Source: Nissolia schottii (taxonomy: Eukaryota > Streptophyta > Magnoliopsida > Fabales > Fabaceae). Taken from it: a stretch of DNA of 64,000 bases. Position 1 is the stretch's first letter. The number at the start of each line of letters is the position of its first letter. Shown here one piece after another: positions 27,638 through 40,650 of the stretch. Position numbers and translations under genes: made by a program. The stretch spans positions 496,634-560,633 of the forward strand of contig QANU01101148.1 in NCBI GenBank assembly GCA_003254905.1, in the 5' to 3' direction. The notes beneath the pieces are model-generated. The model was not told where the DNA came from, made no database searches, and saw only the letters and a list, made by a program, of their open reading frames with translations.

Positions 27638-29650
27638 ATGTGCTCATTCTCATTCTCTATAACATGTTCAATCCTTCCGGGTTGGCCTTGTTCATCCTCC
27701 CTTTCATGCAAAACCACCATTAACATCACCTCCACCGCCACCACCACATCCGTAGCAACTACAGCCAAAGATGTGTGGACCAGAACATCCCCCTCTTATT
27801 CTTCCTCTTCCGACACCAACCTCCAACGTCGCACCCGAAGCAGAACCCAACGACAGCCACCTGCTTTCCTGGACCACAGCGTGGACATGGACGAGCTGTT
27901 AGGCTCAATCGGAGAGACAGAAAACGAGGAACAACTCTATGCTCTCATGTCCCCTTACAGCGGCAGACAGCTCTCTATCCGTTTCATGGTTTCGCTACTC
28001 TCACGCGAGCCCGATTGGCAACGCTCTCTCGCTCTCCTCGACTGGATCAACGACAAGGCCCTCTATTCCCCTTCCGTGTTTGCCTACAACGTTGTCATCC
28101 GCAACGTACTCCGAGCCAAGCAGTGGCAAGTTGCACACGGCCTGTTCGAGGAAATGCGCCAAAGGGGTCTCGCGCCTGATAGATACACTTACTCGACGCT
28201 TATCACTTATTTTGGAAAGCAAGGAATGTTTGACTCCTCGTTGTTCTGGCTACAACAGATGGAGCAGGACAACGTCTCGGGGGACCTTGTGCTGTATAGC
28301 AACTTGATTGAGCTTTCGCGGAAGCTGTGTGATTACTCCAAGGCCATTTCCATCTTCATGAGGATGAAGAGGGCCAGCATTACTCCTGACCTTGTAGCGT
28401 ATAACTCAATGATTAATGTGTTTGGAAAGGCTAAGTTGTTCCGCGAGGCTCGCCTTCTTCTTCAAGAGATGAGGGGTAATGGCGTTCAGCCGGATACCGT
28501 GAGTTACTCCATACTGCTTGTGATGTATGTTGAGAATCAGAAATTTGTTGAGGCGCTTTCGGTGTTCTCTGAGATGAATGAAGGGAAGTGCCTGCTTGAT
28601 CTCACGACTTGCAATATCATGATTGATGTTTATGGCCAGCTTGACATGGCCAAGGAAGCCGATCGACTGTTCTGGAGCATGAGAAAGATGGGAATTGAAC
28701 CCAATGTCGTTAGTTACAATACGCTTTTGAGGGTATATGGAGAGGCTGAGCTTTTTGGGGAAGCCATCCATCTGTTTCGTCTGATGCAGAGGAAGGGTGT
28801 GGAGCAGAATGTTGTCACATACAATACCATGATGAAGATCTATGGCAAGTCTCTTGAGCATGAGAAGGCGACGAATCTCATTCAAGAAATGCAGAATAGA
28901 GGTATTGAGCCGAATGCCATCACTTATTCCACAATAATATCTATCTGGGGAAAGGCAGGGAAGCTGGATAGGGCGGCCATGTTGTTTCAGAAGTTAAGGA
29001 GCTCAGGAGTTGAAATTGATCAAGTTCTTTACCAGACAATGATTGTTGCCTATGAGAGGGCAGGTTTAGTTGGTCATGCTAAGCGTCTTCTTCATGAGCT
29101 GAGGCGACCAGACAACATTCCCAGAGAGACTGCGATCACAATTCTTGCTAGGGCTGGTAGAATTGAAGAGGCTACGTGGGTTTTCCGGCAGGCTTTTGAT
29201 GCTGGGGAGGTGAAAGATATATCGGTGTTTGGTTGCATGATTGATCTTTTCTCAAGGAACAAAAAGCATGCAAATATTGTTGAAGTGTTTGAGAAGATGA
29301 GAGAGGTGGGATATTTTCCTGATTCCAATGTTATTGCTCTTGTGCTGAATGCTTTTGGGAAGCTGCGTGAATTTGGGAAGGCAGATGCTTTATATAGTGA
29401 GATGCATGAAGCTGGGTGTGTGTTTCCAGATGAAGTTCATTTCCAGATGCTCAGTCTATATGGGGCAAGAAAGGATTTCGCAATGGTAGAGTCTTTGTTT
29501 GAGAAGCTGGATTCTGATCCCAACATTAACAAGAAGGAGTTGCATCTTGTTGCTGCCAGCATTTATGAAAGAGCAGATAGACTCAATGATGCTTCCCGAA
29601 TCATGAACAGGATGAATCAAAATGCAATTAGAAATCATGACCATGCTTAG
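27638..29650 (+). CDS. EMB3140: Chloroplast PPR protein, At5g39980/EMB3140 type
   Basis: Intronless 670-residue pentatricopeptide-repeat protein, expected to bind specific organelle RNAs in the plastid. The first 75 or so residues are Ser/Thr-rich with few acids, as in a transit peptide. A conserved block (DMDELLGSIGE, then RQLSIRFMVSLLSREPDWQR) precedes about 13 P-type 35-residue repeats from about residue 145 to 640, with typical GxxPDxxxYxxLI steps such as GLAPDRYTYSTLITYFGK. There is no E, DYW or SMR tail. Length and sequence match the Arabidopsis At5g39980 group closely; the locus name EMB3140 is from memory. An in-frame TGA two codons upstream of the ATG fixes the start. The promoter space is short because the 1-kb inverted repeat ends about 160 bases upstream. 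The gene is GC-richer than its surroundings. Confidence 0.95.
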   Translation: MCSFSFSITCSILPGWPCSSSLSCKTTINITSTATTTSVATTAKDVWTRTSPSYSSSSDTNLQRRTRSRTQRQPPAFLDHSVDMDELLGSIGETENEEQLYALMSPYSGRQLSIRFMVSLLSREPDWQRSLALLDWINDKALYSPSVFAYNVVIRNVLRAKQWQVAHGLFEEMRQRGLAPDRYTYSTLITYFGKQGMFDSSLFWLQQMEQDNVSGDLVLYSNLIELSRKLCDYSKAISIFMRMKRASITPDLVAYNSMINVFGKAKLFREARLLLQEMRGNGVQPDTVSYSILLVMYVENQKFVEALSVFSEMNEGKCLLDLTTCNIMIDVYGQLDMAKEADRLFWSMRKMGIEPNVVSYNTLLRVYGEAELFGEAIHLFRLMQRKGVEQNVVTYNTMMKIYGKSLEHEKATNLIQEMQNRGIEPNAITYSTIISIWGKAGKLDRAAMLFQKLRSSGVEIDQVLYQTMIVAYERAGLVGHAKRLLHELRRPDNIPRETAITILARAGRIEEATWVFRQAFDAGEVKDISVFGCMIDLFSRNKKHANIVEVFEKMREVGYFPDSNVIALVLNAFGKLREFGKADALYSEMHEAGCVFPDEVHFQMLSLYGARKDFAMVESLFEKLDSDPNINKKELHLVAASIYERADRLNDASRIMNRMNQNAIRNHDHA

Positions 29651-32349
29651 AAGTTTGCACCTACTTTTCCCTGTATAACTTGTATTGTTGATGAACATTC
29701 TTTTATCCCTGACCATCCATAAATACTGTAATCAGAAAATCTCTCACATTAACTAGGTGTCATATGTGTATATATATTTTTGGTTTCTCACATATCGAAG
29801 CTAATCATGTTCAAGTATTGTGAGACACTCGAATGTGAGCGACTCTTCCAAGATTTACATTGTGGTTTTCTGCGTTGTAATGGACTAGCTACCATATAGC
29901 TAAACATAACCTCAGCTGTTGCCCTATTTATATATGATATATGTTTTGGTACAATAAATGTTCTACTAAGGAAAAACTGAGCCTCTCATGCTTCTTGTTT
30001 GCAGAATGTTGAGTCACTCCCGTGTCAATCCCATGTCAACTGCTAACTCAACATGATAATCACTTATTTTAATAATATTTTCTTTTATATAATCAATTAT
30101 GTGAGAATCAAATTATATTTGGATACTTCACTTGAAATGTGATTTTACGTTAATCTGTTTTGTTTAGATTGTAGGAAAAAGTTGTTTTCGTATGATAAAA
30201 TTACTAAAATAGGTATGCAATATTTATTTATATTATATAATATAATATATTAAAGTTAGGATTAATTTTGTAAAAACAAAAAAAAAAGGCATGTACTATA
30301 CAAACAGCTTTTCACTCAAAATGTCCAAATTTTTAGAATGAAGATTATTTTGCAAAAACAGCTTTTTTGGGGAGAAAAAAGTTGTTGATTATAAATTGTA
30401 TTTAACCCAGACATAATAGATGTTATGCAAACAACTTTGGTTTAGAAAGAAAGTTGTTTCCGATGGTTGCCAAACACACCATTAGTTATGCAGGTGTAAG
30501 TAATTGAAAGCAATGAATTTTTGTGCTTTGTTGTGTTTCTTGTCATTGATAAATATTGAGTTATGGAAGACTCTTTACAGTGTTATTACGTGTTATATTT
30601 CCCAATTTATGAATTAGAGAAGGGTTAAGTGATTTTGTGAGTCAGACCGCATACAATATTTGATTAATTGCGAATCTGACAACTTTTTGTTGCTTGAATC
30701 CTATAATAGTTATGAGCGAGTTATGTGATTGTTTTGAGGGGGGTTCTTTAAAGTACCAAGGAAACAATGAAAGTAAGTCAATCAAGATCAAATGAAAAAT
30801 ACGATAAAAACAACACAAGAACAATGAAAAAAAAAAATCCTCTTTTCTATTGTCTGATTCTCTTTTTTCAATTACATGAGTTTTTCCTTTGACTTCTCTA
30901 AAATACAAGGCCACATAACATTGATTTTGGGAATGGTGTCACTCCCTAATAGGCATATTTTTTAGGGCAAAATAGTTATCACTCTTTAACCCAAATTCTA
31001 TGTATACAAATTGAGGTGTGTTTGGGATTAGGATTTGAGAATTGTTAATCTTGCAATTAACAATCACTTAATCATGACTTAATGTGTTTGGTGGCATAGA
31101 TCCAATATTGTCTCTGTATGGGACAACTTGAATGACGCCGCATGGTCCAAACTTTCCATGAGATGGATCGGCCTGTGAAAGGAACTATCTTTGTGTGTGG
31201 ACTAATAGGATTTTGGAGAACTACATTTTCCTCACCAAGAAATCACAAAGGGAGCCCTTTTCATGAACTTGTGCATAATAGTTAGATGATACATCCTAGG
31301 ATTACCTTTAGTACCTATCCCTATGTGTGACCAACCCTATGTTTACACTAGAATGGGAAGACTCTCATCACTAGCCAAAAGACACTTTAACTTAAGCCAT
31401 AGATAGGACCTACAACCTAAGACTACTAGGATTGCATGACACCCTGTAGCATCCATAGTGGGCAGTCACCATCAATCCAAGTTGGACAAAGCTAGGATTT
31501 GAGCGGAAAATGGAGAAGGGGAAAAGGGACCCAATGAATAAAAAGGGACACATTAAATAGAGAGGAGAGTGATGCAATAAAATATAATAACAATCCCATT
31601 TGAAGTCCTTCACTACTTGAATATACATCTCAGACCAAGAAGGACAGTGATGGAGAGAAAAACAAGAGAGAAACAACCATTTGATGAGAGAAAGCCTAAG
31701 AAACACATTAGAAGTCTAAAAAGATCAGTAACTCACTATTCAAAAAGTGGGAAGGAGGCATAAGTTCGATCATGCTCTAAAGAGCCCTTTTGATAGTGTT
31801 TTTTGTTTACTCCAACTATCTACACACAGGGAATAATTCTAATCTCTTATCATTCTTCCCATTTTCCTCTAAGTTTACAAACACGATTTTTTATTCGAAT
31901 GAAGGTGTCACTATAATTGGTTTTCATGTTGAGGTGTCATGATTGATCTTCAATTGTTTTGTCCATCAATCATAGCTCATGGGCCCTTTCAACCTTGGCC
32001 CAACCCATGTTTTCTGTGAGTCCCATGTTGGTGGGCGAAACGCTAAGGAGTGCAAGGTGCATGGGGCACTTTGGCGTGCTAGATGTTGGGATGCGACGCT
32101 TAGGCCTTGATATGTGTGATGTGAGGTTGCTCCCTCATGAGCGTTGTTGGCCAGAAAGTGGAGCGTCTTCCTTTGGCGTTGCTGGTTGGGAAGCAGGATG
32201 ATCCCCAAACAGTGATGCCATTTGGCCTACATGCTTATTACCACACAACTTTAATAATCTATATGATTTATCGTTACAATTAAATTATCTATGCAGTGAT
32301 AAATCCAAGGTTTAATTAGTAGAAAAATCTCCATAGTTTCACCTAATAA
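29651..32349. other. Intergenic region
   Basis: The first 200-300 bases are probably PPR 3' UTR. The rest holds no gene that I can support. About 31960-32200 is GC-richer than its flanks and open on both strands, but shows no known family. Confidence 0.4.
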
Positions 32350-32956
32350 ATGATGATTTTTTCCAGTTACGGCATACTGAGAGAAGGGTTGACATTCTTG
32401 CTGCAACTTCAACAAGATTGTAGACTTTTTGAAGAGAGCTTCAATTTCACTACAGATGATACGATATCTGAGCCTAGATAAGGCAGATAGGATGTTGGAT
32501 ATGCGTTTTGAGCCATTAATATGGAAAATTGTCGAACAAATAGGCAAAGCTATAGTGGCATCAAATAATAATCAAGAGAAATATTACGTAAAGATGAAAA
32601 TTTTATTTAGTTAAACGTAAATAAGGATTGATAGTTCTTCAAGACTAAGTCTCTCAATTCTAGTCTACGTGATGCATTCTACTCAACCCTAAATCATCCA
32701 CTCTTTTCCAATCATTACCACTCTTTTCTAACTCAACCCTAAAACCTTAAACAGTGTACAAGGAAAGGTATTATCTCAGTTCATGGAAAGTGCATCTCAA
32801 CATTAACACGACGGTGTCATTTCCAACCTGGAGAGATAGGATTTCAATCGCATAAATAATGTTACAAAAATTAAATTTAAAGAAATAGACAATGCAAGGG
32901 ATCATTCAAGTTGGCTAAGCCACAATGTGCTACTAATTCGTACTTGCATTGAGTAG
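32350..32956 (+). pseudogene. Unprocessed fragment of the RH37-type helicase gene
   Basis: 32350-32540 matches helicase exon 3 together with the end of the preceding intron (TTTTTTCCAG before the exon). It reads [19 protein letters not shown], so the DEAD box has become DKAD, and a stop lies just upstream. After an unrelated block of about 210 bases, 32752-32956 matches the last bases of exon 4 and then intron 4 (AAGGAAAGGTATTATCTCAG, later CAATGTGCT). Retained intron sequence shows it came from genomic DNA, not from mRNA. Relative to the gene at 13747-19218 it is on the opposite strand. Intron 3 and most of exon 4 are missing. Confidence 0.85.
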
Positions 32957-33539
32957 TTTAACCGCTAATTTTTAAATTCTCCCGTCTTATTTTTAAAAGT
33001 TTATTTCTCCAGTGCCCCTTTAGTACTCTGTTTTCTAGTGCCTATAAAACCAATGGTTCAGAGTTTTTATGAATTGAATGGTTATGCTTAAAAGTATTTT
33101 TTTCGTGTAAAAATTTGTTGCTCTTCCTTCAGTATTCCACCCACTGAATTTGCTTTTAAAGTATACCTTACAAAGAGTACTGTATTAGAAGCTGCCCACG
33201 CCACTTTGTATATCACTCTAATTTTAACAAAATAAACATTAATGTAGATTACAACTTTTTTGCCTCAAAGTTTATTTCACATATTATTAATTATCATGAA
33301 TGGTAGAAAAATGACCGAGAAACATAACTAGAATAGAACAGAAACAGTTCTTGGTAGGATAACATGAAAACCTTAACATAGCTGCAAATAGGGCTACCTG
33401 GCAAACACCGTACTTAGAACAAGTGAAAATACAGAGCAGAATGTTTGCAATCTTTTACAACTCACTATGTTGCTTAATTCTATTGCACAGCCAGAAACAA
33501 GTAGAGGTTATTTGCAGCCCTCTTGCATCTAAACATCAA

Positions 33540-36500
33540 TTAAGCATTCTTCTGCGCAGGTTTCTTTGAGTTGTTTTTCCGACGAATCTTCACCAAAGCA
33601 TTTTGTAAATCCTAAAACCATAGAAAGAGAGATTATTCAAATCAGTCATGCTACTAAATTAAACTCATGATAACATAATAAATAAAATTAATACAGAATT
33701 ACATCGGTAATTCTTCAAGCTGACCCGAGACAACTGCTAATAAACCTAATCACACACGACTCGAAAAGCTAGCCTGAGTTGTCTGAGGAGTCAAGGATAG
33801 CTTAAGGTGTCTATGTAACAAGCACCACAGTCTAATCCCAACCCGATCAATGTGAAACTTGGGGTGGGAAATCCAAGTAACAAATCATGAATGGAAGATC
33901 AGATACCACTAGCAACCAGGTACATAAAAGATATAAATAGTGCATTCTCAGAGAACGGCCATGTTTGGGAGATTTACAAGCTAAGGCCAGTTTCACCAGC
34001 AAAAACTTGCAACCATAGCCTACAACAGTTTTTAAAATAAGTGCTGTAGCATTTAATATGATTAACAATAGCAGTGCGAGTTGCAAAAATGTTTATGGCA
34101 CAGCTTTCAGCAATTCTCAAGGTTTATACTGACATCCAACGGAGAAAATAATAGAAGAAACCCACTTAAATGTAAATTAGTTGCATCCAAAATATTCAGT
34201 AAGCTTCAAATATCTCGAATTTAATACTAAACCTACAAATGAGAAGGAAATCAATTTTTTTCTCAAAAGTTGAAACCCTTAAAGTAGCCTCAAGTTTACC
34301 TCAATAGGTTCCTTCGGCAATTTCTCCGGGCCATTCCAAAGACTTTCCAAATTGTAGTAAGCTCTAGCTTTTTCATCAAGCGCATGAACTATCACTTTAC
34401 CTGAACCCAAAAAACACAAAGCAGTAATGATTAGAAAGCAAGTTTAGAACCAGAAAACCTAATAAATAATTTTTAAAATTTATTTTCATAACAAAAATTC
34501 AGAACAAATGAAAAATCCGTTTACCAAAAAAATAAATGAACTACTATGATTAAAGCACATTTCTCACTCTCAATCAAGATGCTAATGAATGATAGACACT
34601 ACACCTGTCACATGCCATTCTTATTACTATCATTATGCAGCCGTTAGATTTTGTCTCAACTTTGTGGAATTATCTAAAATTTAACAAAGAAATTAACAAG
34701 GGAAAGGGAAGCTCAAGTGAAGCCTCCTGCTGCAGCTGATATACAAGAACAGTAGGAGGTTGTTACAAGTTAGTTTAGTTAGCTAAGGGATAGTGATTCA
34801 TTGCAATAATGTGCATTTCACACTCATGGAGCTGAGCAACTATATATAAGCTCAGTGGTCTTCTCAATTGTAACTTCAGAGATTCATTCAATACAACTCA
34901 AAGAGCAAAGCTCATTTTCCCCAATTTCTCCACCGTTGTTTTCTTCTTGATCGTATCAGATCTAATCCATCAGAGCACTGCTGCGCAAACTTGACCATGG
35001 CGAGAGGAGGAGGAAGCAACGTATCAGGCAACTGATTTGCTACGATCTAGAACAACGATCACGAAAATTTGAACAACTACTCGAATCCGAGTCTCAATCC
35101 AGCTAGCCCCTACAATGTACATGCAGATGAAAATCCTTCACTCTCCATGGCTTCTTCAGTGTTGATAGGTCCGAACTACCATGTTTAGGCGCGATCCATG
35201 AGGCGGTCTCTCATTTCCAACAAGTTCAAATTCCTTGATGGATCTATCACAAAACCAGAAGAATTTCATCCTCTGTTTGGAGCATGGGAGCGTTGCAACA
35301 ATTCGATTCATCAGTGGATAATACACTCAGTTTCACCCGCAATGGCGAAGAGCATTGATTCAATTGACGATGCAGTGAAAGCTTGGCAAGATCTGAAAGA
35401 TCGTTTCACACAAGCTGATTTCATGCGGATTGTGAAAATTCAACAAGATCTGTACACTTTTAAGCAATGTAATTACTCTGTTACTGAGTATTACACTGAA
35501 CTTAAATCTCTTTGAGAAGAATTGGAGAATTTCAGAGCTATCTCAGAATGCACTTGTGTTGTTCAATGTTCTTGTGCTGCTAGTAGGAACATTAAATTGT
35601 TTAGGGAACAAGACTACGCAATAAGATTTCTTTCTGGTTTAGATGATTGATAGTCAATTGTTAGAAATCAAATTTTGCTCAAGAGCTTGCCTCCACTGAA
35701 AAGGATTTTTACTATGGAAATACAACAAGAGAGTGAAAATAATGTTGAAATTCCTCAAGAATCCATTATAAATGCTGTGAATTATGGAGGAACTAACCAG
35801 AAATCAAAAGGAAAATCAAACACTGTTGCTGCTAGTTCTAGTGGATTTTGTACCTTTTGCAAGAACACTAGTCACATTGTGGAATCTTGTTTTACAAACA
35901 TGGATTTCCACCGAAATGGAAATTCAAGCACAACAACAATGCAGCAATAAACAATGCCACCACAGAGTCTACAGATAACTCAAGCTCCACCGATAATCCA
36001 AACACCACAGCTGCTGCAGCACTGAAGGAGACAGCAGGACAAACTGTTGCACAATTGTTTTCTCAAGAGCAATACAGAAGCCTTATGGCTTTGATTCAAA
36101 AGCAGAATATTCAAGAAACAGTGCATAGTAACATGATTCAAACCTCTCAAGTGAGCATCATGCCTCTGGAGAGTGATTCAGAAAAATTCACAGTGGGTAA
36201 TACCATAGTATTAACTTGCTCAATGCCTGGTGTATCATGGATATTTGATTTTGGAGCTACTAATCATATATGCATATCTCTAGCTTGGTTTGATTCTTAT
36301 TCTAGTATCAATCCTATCCTTGTTAAGTTGCCTAACGGAACCAGCATCCTTGCCAAACACTCAGGGACAGCGTGTTTCACATCTAAGCTGAAGCTTAAGA
36401 ATGTGCTTATGTACCTAACTTTCAATTCAATTTGATTTCCATATACAAATTGACTTCAATTGATAAATGTTCACTAATTTTTTCTCATAATGATTGTCAA

Positions 36501-39500
36501 GTACAGGATATGAACCAGAGGATGATTGGTTCGAGTAAGCAGCTTCAAGGACTATATTATCTTGACATTGATATTCCCCTAGTCAGGCAGCATACAAAAG
36601 CTCCAGTGAATCAGATTAATTCAGCATCAAAAGAAACAAGGTCATCTTTCACCACCTAGGAAGCTCCTTCTTAGTAGACAATTTGACTATATATCCACTA
36701 ATGTTGTAATTCCTGTGACATATGTCAATTTGCTAGGCACAAACGTTTAGTTTTTCTCCCCTTAGTTATAGCAAAGCTACTACACCTTTTGCTTTACTTC
36801 ACTTAGACATATGGGGGCCATATTTTGTTATTAGTATGCATGGATACAGATATTTCTTGACCATTGTTGATGATTTTAGTAGATTTACTCGGTTGTTGTT
36901 GTTAAAGTCCAAGTCTCAAGTGAGACAAGGAATTGAGAATTTTATTCTATACGTTGAGACTCAATTCAATGGCAAAGTAAAAATTGTTAGAAGTGATAAT
37001 GGAATGGAATTTATTCAACGTGATCTTCTACAATTTTATCACTCTAGAGGAATTACACAACAAATTAGTCGTAGGGAGACCCCACAATAATATGGTCGGG
37101 TGGAAAGAAAGCACCAGCACATCTTGAATGTTGCTCGGGCTTTGCTTTTCCAATCCCACCTACCAAATACCTTTTGGAATTATGTTATCATACATGCCAC
37201 ATACTTAATTAACAGAATTCCTACAAAAGTTTTGCAACATCAATCCCTTTATACAGTCTTACACAAGACTATCCCTAACCGTACCCATCTTAAAGCCTTT
37301 GGTGGGTTGTGTTATGCATCCACCATCTCAGCTAACCGAAAAAAGCTTGATCCTTGGCTACAAGCAAGGCACCAAGGATTTTGTTTAACTAAACTTGCAC
37401 AATAAACAAATAAGTGTGTCTAGGCATGTAGTGTTCTTTGATCACATCTTCCCTTGTTCCACCCTCGCCTCCCAATATCAATCACAACCATCACCAAGCT
37501 ATGCTCCTTCCCTTGAACTTGAAACCTCAACAATTCTACAGCCTCATTCTGCAAGTCCTCCCTCCCCTGCACCAGAAGCTCCTTCACTCAGGGTCTCCAC
37601 TCATAACAGACATCCTCCTACATACTTGAGGGAATATCAATGTCAATCTGTCCTTACCAAAGTTGTTGAACCCTCATCCTCTAGTGGCAAATATCCCATT
37701 GGTAACTAGGTCTCTTCTTTAGCTCTTTCTCCTTCCCATGATCATTACATTTGTGCACTTAGTTCTGACATAGAACCTAAGAATTACAATGAGGCCAGTA
37801 AGCATGATCGCTAGAGAAAGGCCATAGAGACTGAAATAGTAGCCTTGGAGCTTACCAAGACTTGGATAGTGACTGATCTTCCCTCTAGTGCCAAACCAAT
37901 AGGAAATTAATGGGTTTATAAAGTTAAGAGAAAGGCTGATAGCAGCATTGAATGTTACAAAGCTCGGTTGGTGGCTAAGGGTTATAACCAAATAGAGGGC
38001 CTAGATTACTTTGACACTTTTTCCCCAGTGGCAAAGATAACTACCATCAGGACTCTCCTAGCAGTTGCCTCCATCAAAGGTTGGCTTTTACATTGACTTG
38101 ATGTCAACAACGCCTTCTTACATGGTGATCTCCATGAAGATGTTTACATGACCTTGCCCAAGGATTTCCTTCACCAGGCCCCAACAAGGTTTGCAAGTTC
38201 TAGAAGTCTCTCTATGGACTTAAGCAAGCTAGTAGGCAATGATTTGAGAAGCTTAGCCAACTACTCATCTCTAGTGGTTATCAACAAGCGACATCTGACC
38301 ACATGCTCTTCCTTAAACATTCTAGTTGTTCTTTCATTGCTTTGCTTGTTTATGTTTATGATATAATCCTTACTGGTGACTACTTAGATGAATTTGTTGG
38401 TATCAAGCAAACCTTGGATGCTCAGTTCTGCATTAAGGATTTAGGTAAGCTCAAGTATTTTCTAGGAGTGGATGTCAATCATTCTTCTCAGGGCATCACC
38501 TTGTGCCAACGAAAATATTGCTTGGATCTCTTAGTTGATTCTCACACTTCAGAATCCAAGCAGGTTTCCACACCATTGGATCCTGCAATTCGTCTTTTTC
38601 ATGATAAGGGCACTCCTTTCTCTAATATTCCTACTTATCGCAGGCTCATTGGCCATCTTGTTTAGCTCACCACGACACGGCCTGACATTGCCTTTACCAT
38701 CCAACAATTGAGTCAATTCTTGGATAGGCCTACTAATACTCACCATCAAGCAACACTTTGTGTTCTGAGATACTTAAAGACAACACTTGGTCGTGGCATT
38801 TTTTTTCCCCGTTCCTCTTCGCTACAACTGCAAGGCTTCAGTGATGCTGATTGGGGTGGAGTGGATGTGTTGATACACATCGCTCTATCTTTGGTTATTG
38901 TTTCTTCATTGGGAATTCCCTTATCTCTTGGAAGGCGAACAGACCATTGTCTCCCGGTCTTCTTCAAAGGCTGAGTATCGTGCTCTCGCCTTTGCCACCT
39001 ATGAATTGCAGGATCACTATTCTATTACAGGACCTCCATATAGTGTGTTCTCGGCCTGTTGTGTTGTATTGTGATAATCAAACTACCCTCCATATTACAG
39101 CTAATCCCGTGTTCCATTTCCATGAACTGACCAAGCACTTGGACATCGATTGCCATTTGATCCACGAGAAAACTCAAGCAGGCCTTATGCGTTTGTTGCC
39201 TGTCTCCACTGATGATCAATGTGTAGATATTTTTACAAAAGCCCTCTCTGTTGGTCCTTTCTCTCAATTTCTAACCAAGCTTGGCATGATCAACATCTTC
39301 CATGGCTAAGCTTGCGGGGGGTAATAAGGGGAAGGGAAGCTCAAGTGAACCCTCCTGCTACAGCTGATATACAAGAACAGTAGGAGGTTGTTACAAGTTA
39401 GTTTAGTTAGCTAAGGGATAGTGATTCAGTACAATAATGTGCATTTCACACTCATGGAGCTGAGCAACTATATATATGCTGTAACTTCAGAGATTCATTC

Positions 39501-40346
39501 AATACAACTCAAAGAGCAAAGCTCATTTTCCCCAATTTCTCCATCGCTGTGTTCTTCTTGAGAAAGTAATGGAAATGAAACAAAGATAAATAAAAAATAA
39601 AATAAAATAAAATAAATACCAGAGTCAATGACGATCCACTTTCCTCCTTCTTGCCCTTCCACACTAGGGAGCATCATTCGTTCTGCACCTTTCTGCTTCT
39701 GCTTAGACTGCTTACAGATCAAAATATAAAACAACTTTTGAGTGAAATCTTGATTGGAATAATGAAATCTGTATTACTTTGAGTGTTGGCGTTAAGCACA
39801 AGACATGTTTGCTTTTGATTATTTGTAATAACATCCTTTTTCAGAAGCTCTCGGAGGAAGCTTTTGACTATATAAAATCATAAGCAGTTTTAAAGCCTAA
39901 CTAAGCCAAGAAAAATACAAACGACAACTAAATTCAATCACAACTTCCAAGCTCAAAACCATTTTTAAGTATACAAAAGTTAAATTCAGAACCTAAGAAC
40001 ACTCCAATTTATGAACCTAGTCAAGTAATATTTTAGGGAAAGAAAAAAGAACGAACAAACCTGCCTTGTAAATTAGGGCTTGAGCGATGTTCTTAACGTG
40101 CCACGTGGATCTTCCAGTGGCGAGAACCATGAAATCGGCCCAATCACAGTGCTTGGGGGCTGATATTACCTTAACGTCGTCGGCCTTAACGTCCGTCAGA
40201 ACCTTCTCGATCTCCTGCAGATCAAGGGGGCACTTTTTGACGCCGTCAACGGCGAAAGAAGAAGATGATAGAAACCCTAGCTGCCATGGCGACGAAGAAA
40301 GCCACGGCGGCGAAACAGACGCTCGAGCTCGCAGCGCAGCCCACAT
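33540..40346 (-). CDS. Iojap/RsfS-like protein, probably mitochondrial
   Basis: DUF143 (ribosomal silencing factor) protein; bacterial RsfS binds large-subunit protein uL14 and blocks subunit joining. Four exons: 40065-40346, 39620-39707, 34300-34400 and 33540-33611, giving 180 residues, close to Arabidopsis At1g67620. The N-terminus [10 protein letters not shown] is Arg/Ser-rich, like a mitochondrial presequence. The domain runs from about residue 46: [19 protein letters not shown], then [40 protein letters not shown] and YYNLESLW. A basic end follows ([16 protein letters not shown]). The frame is open upstream but the first ATG is at 40346. Intron 1 fits only if the donor is GC (AAG|GCAGGT), joining in phase 0 to GCAG|TCTAAG. 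The GT alternative would remove the conserved KQKQK stretch. Intron 2 (34401-39619) is 5.2 kb because of a Copia insertion. Intron 3 is 34299 down to 33612. Confidence 0.9.
34694..34950 (+). repeat. 5' LTR of the Copia element
   Basis: 257 bp, nearly identical to 39322-39561. Contains a TATATATAAG box near 34850. A 17-bp segment near 34855-34875 is absent from the other LTR. The expected terminal TG...CA reads TA...GA in both copies, so exact borders are uncertain by a few bases. Confidence 0.85.
39322..39561 (+). repeat. 3' LTR of the Copia element
   Basis: 240 bp. It differs from the 5' LTR by one 17-bp deletion and only a small number of substitutions, which indicates a fairly young insertion despite the damaged coding region. 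It directly follows the polypurine tract GCGGGGGG. Confidence 0.85.
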
Positions 40347-40650
40347 TGGAGTTAGTTCACGATCGAAGTCGGTCGATGACACCGCTTTCACGATGGTGGA
40401 GAGGGGACGGACACAGCCGAAAGGATTTCTCTTCGTCGAGGTGGAGGGACTGGGATCACGGCGGCGCGGCAATGGTAGAGGAACGTCTGACTTAGTGTTA
40501 GGGTTGTAGAGAAATGGTAATGGAGGAGGGGGAGATCAGCTGGGGACCGTAACGTGTGAAAACAAAAGGGCTAAACACGGCCAAAATTTCAAAAATAAAG
40601 CATTAAAATTAGTGCATTGCTCATTGAACCACCAAAGAGTATCATGTTGC

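Larger units (their letters stand above)
34694..39561 (+). mobile_element. Ty1-copia LTR retrotransposon, complete in outline but decayed
   Basis: Both LTRs, gag and pol order are present, on the strand opposite to the host gene. Gag remains lie at 35198-35940 with a knuckle-like C..C....H....C. A protease core with DFGATNHI (Ser of the usual D-S-G replaced by Phe) is near 36250. Integrase remains lie at 36810-37380 (DDFSRF, SDNGMEF), reverse transcriptase at 37800-38650 and RNase H at 38700-39300. The RT active-site box reads VYDI where VDDI is expected, and several stops and frame breaks interrupt pol, so it cannot be active alone. A polypurine tract (GCGGGGGG) precedes the 3' LTR. Possible 5-bp flanks are GAAAT and GAAAG. 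Confidence 0.92.
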
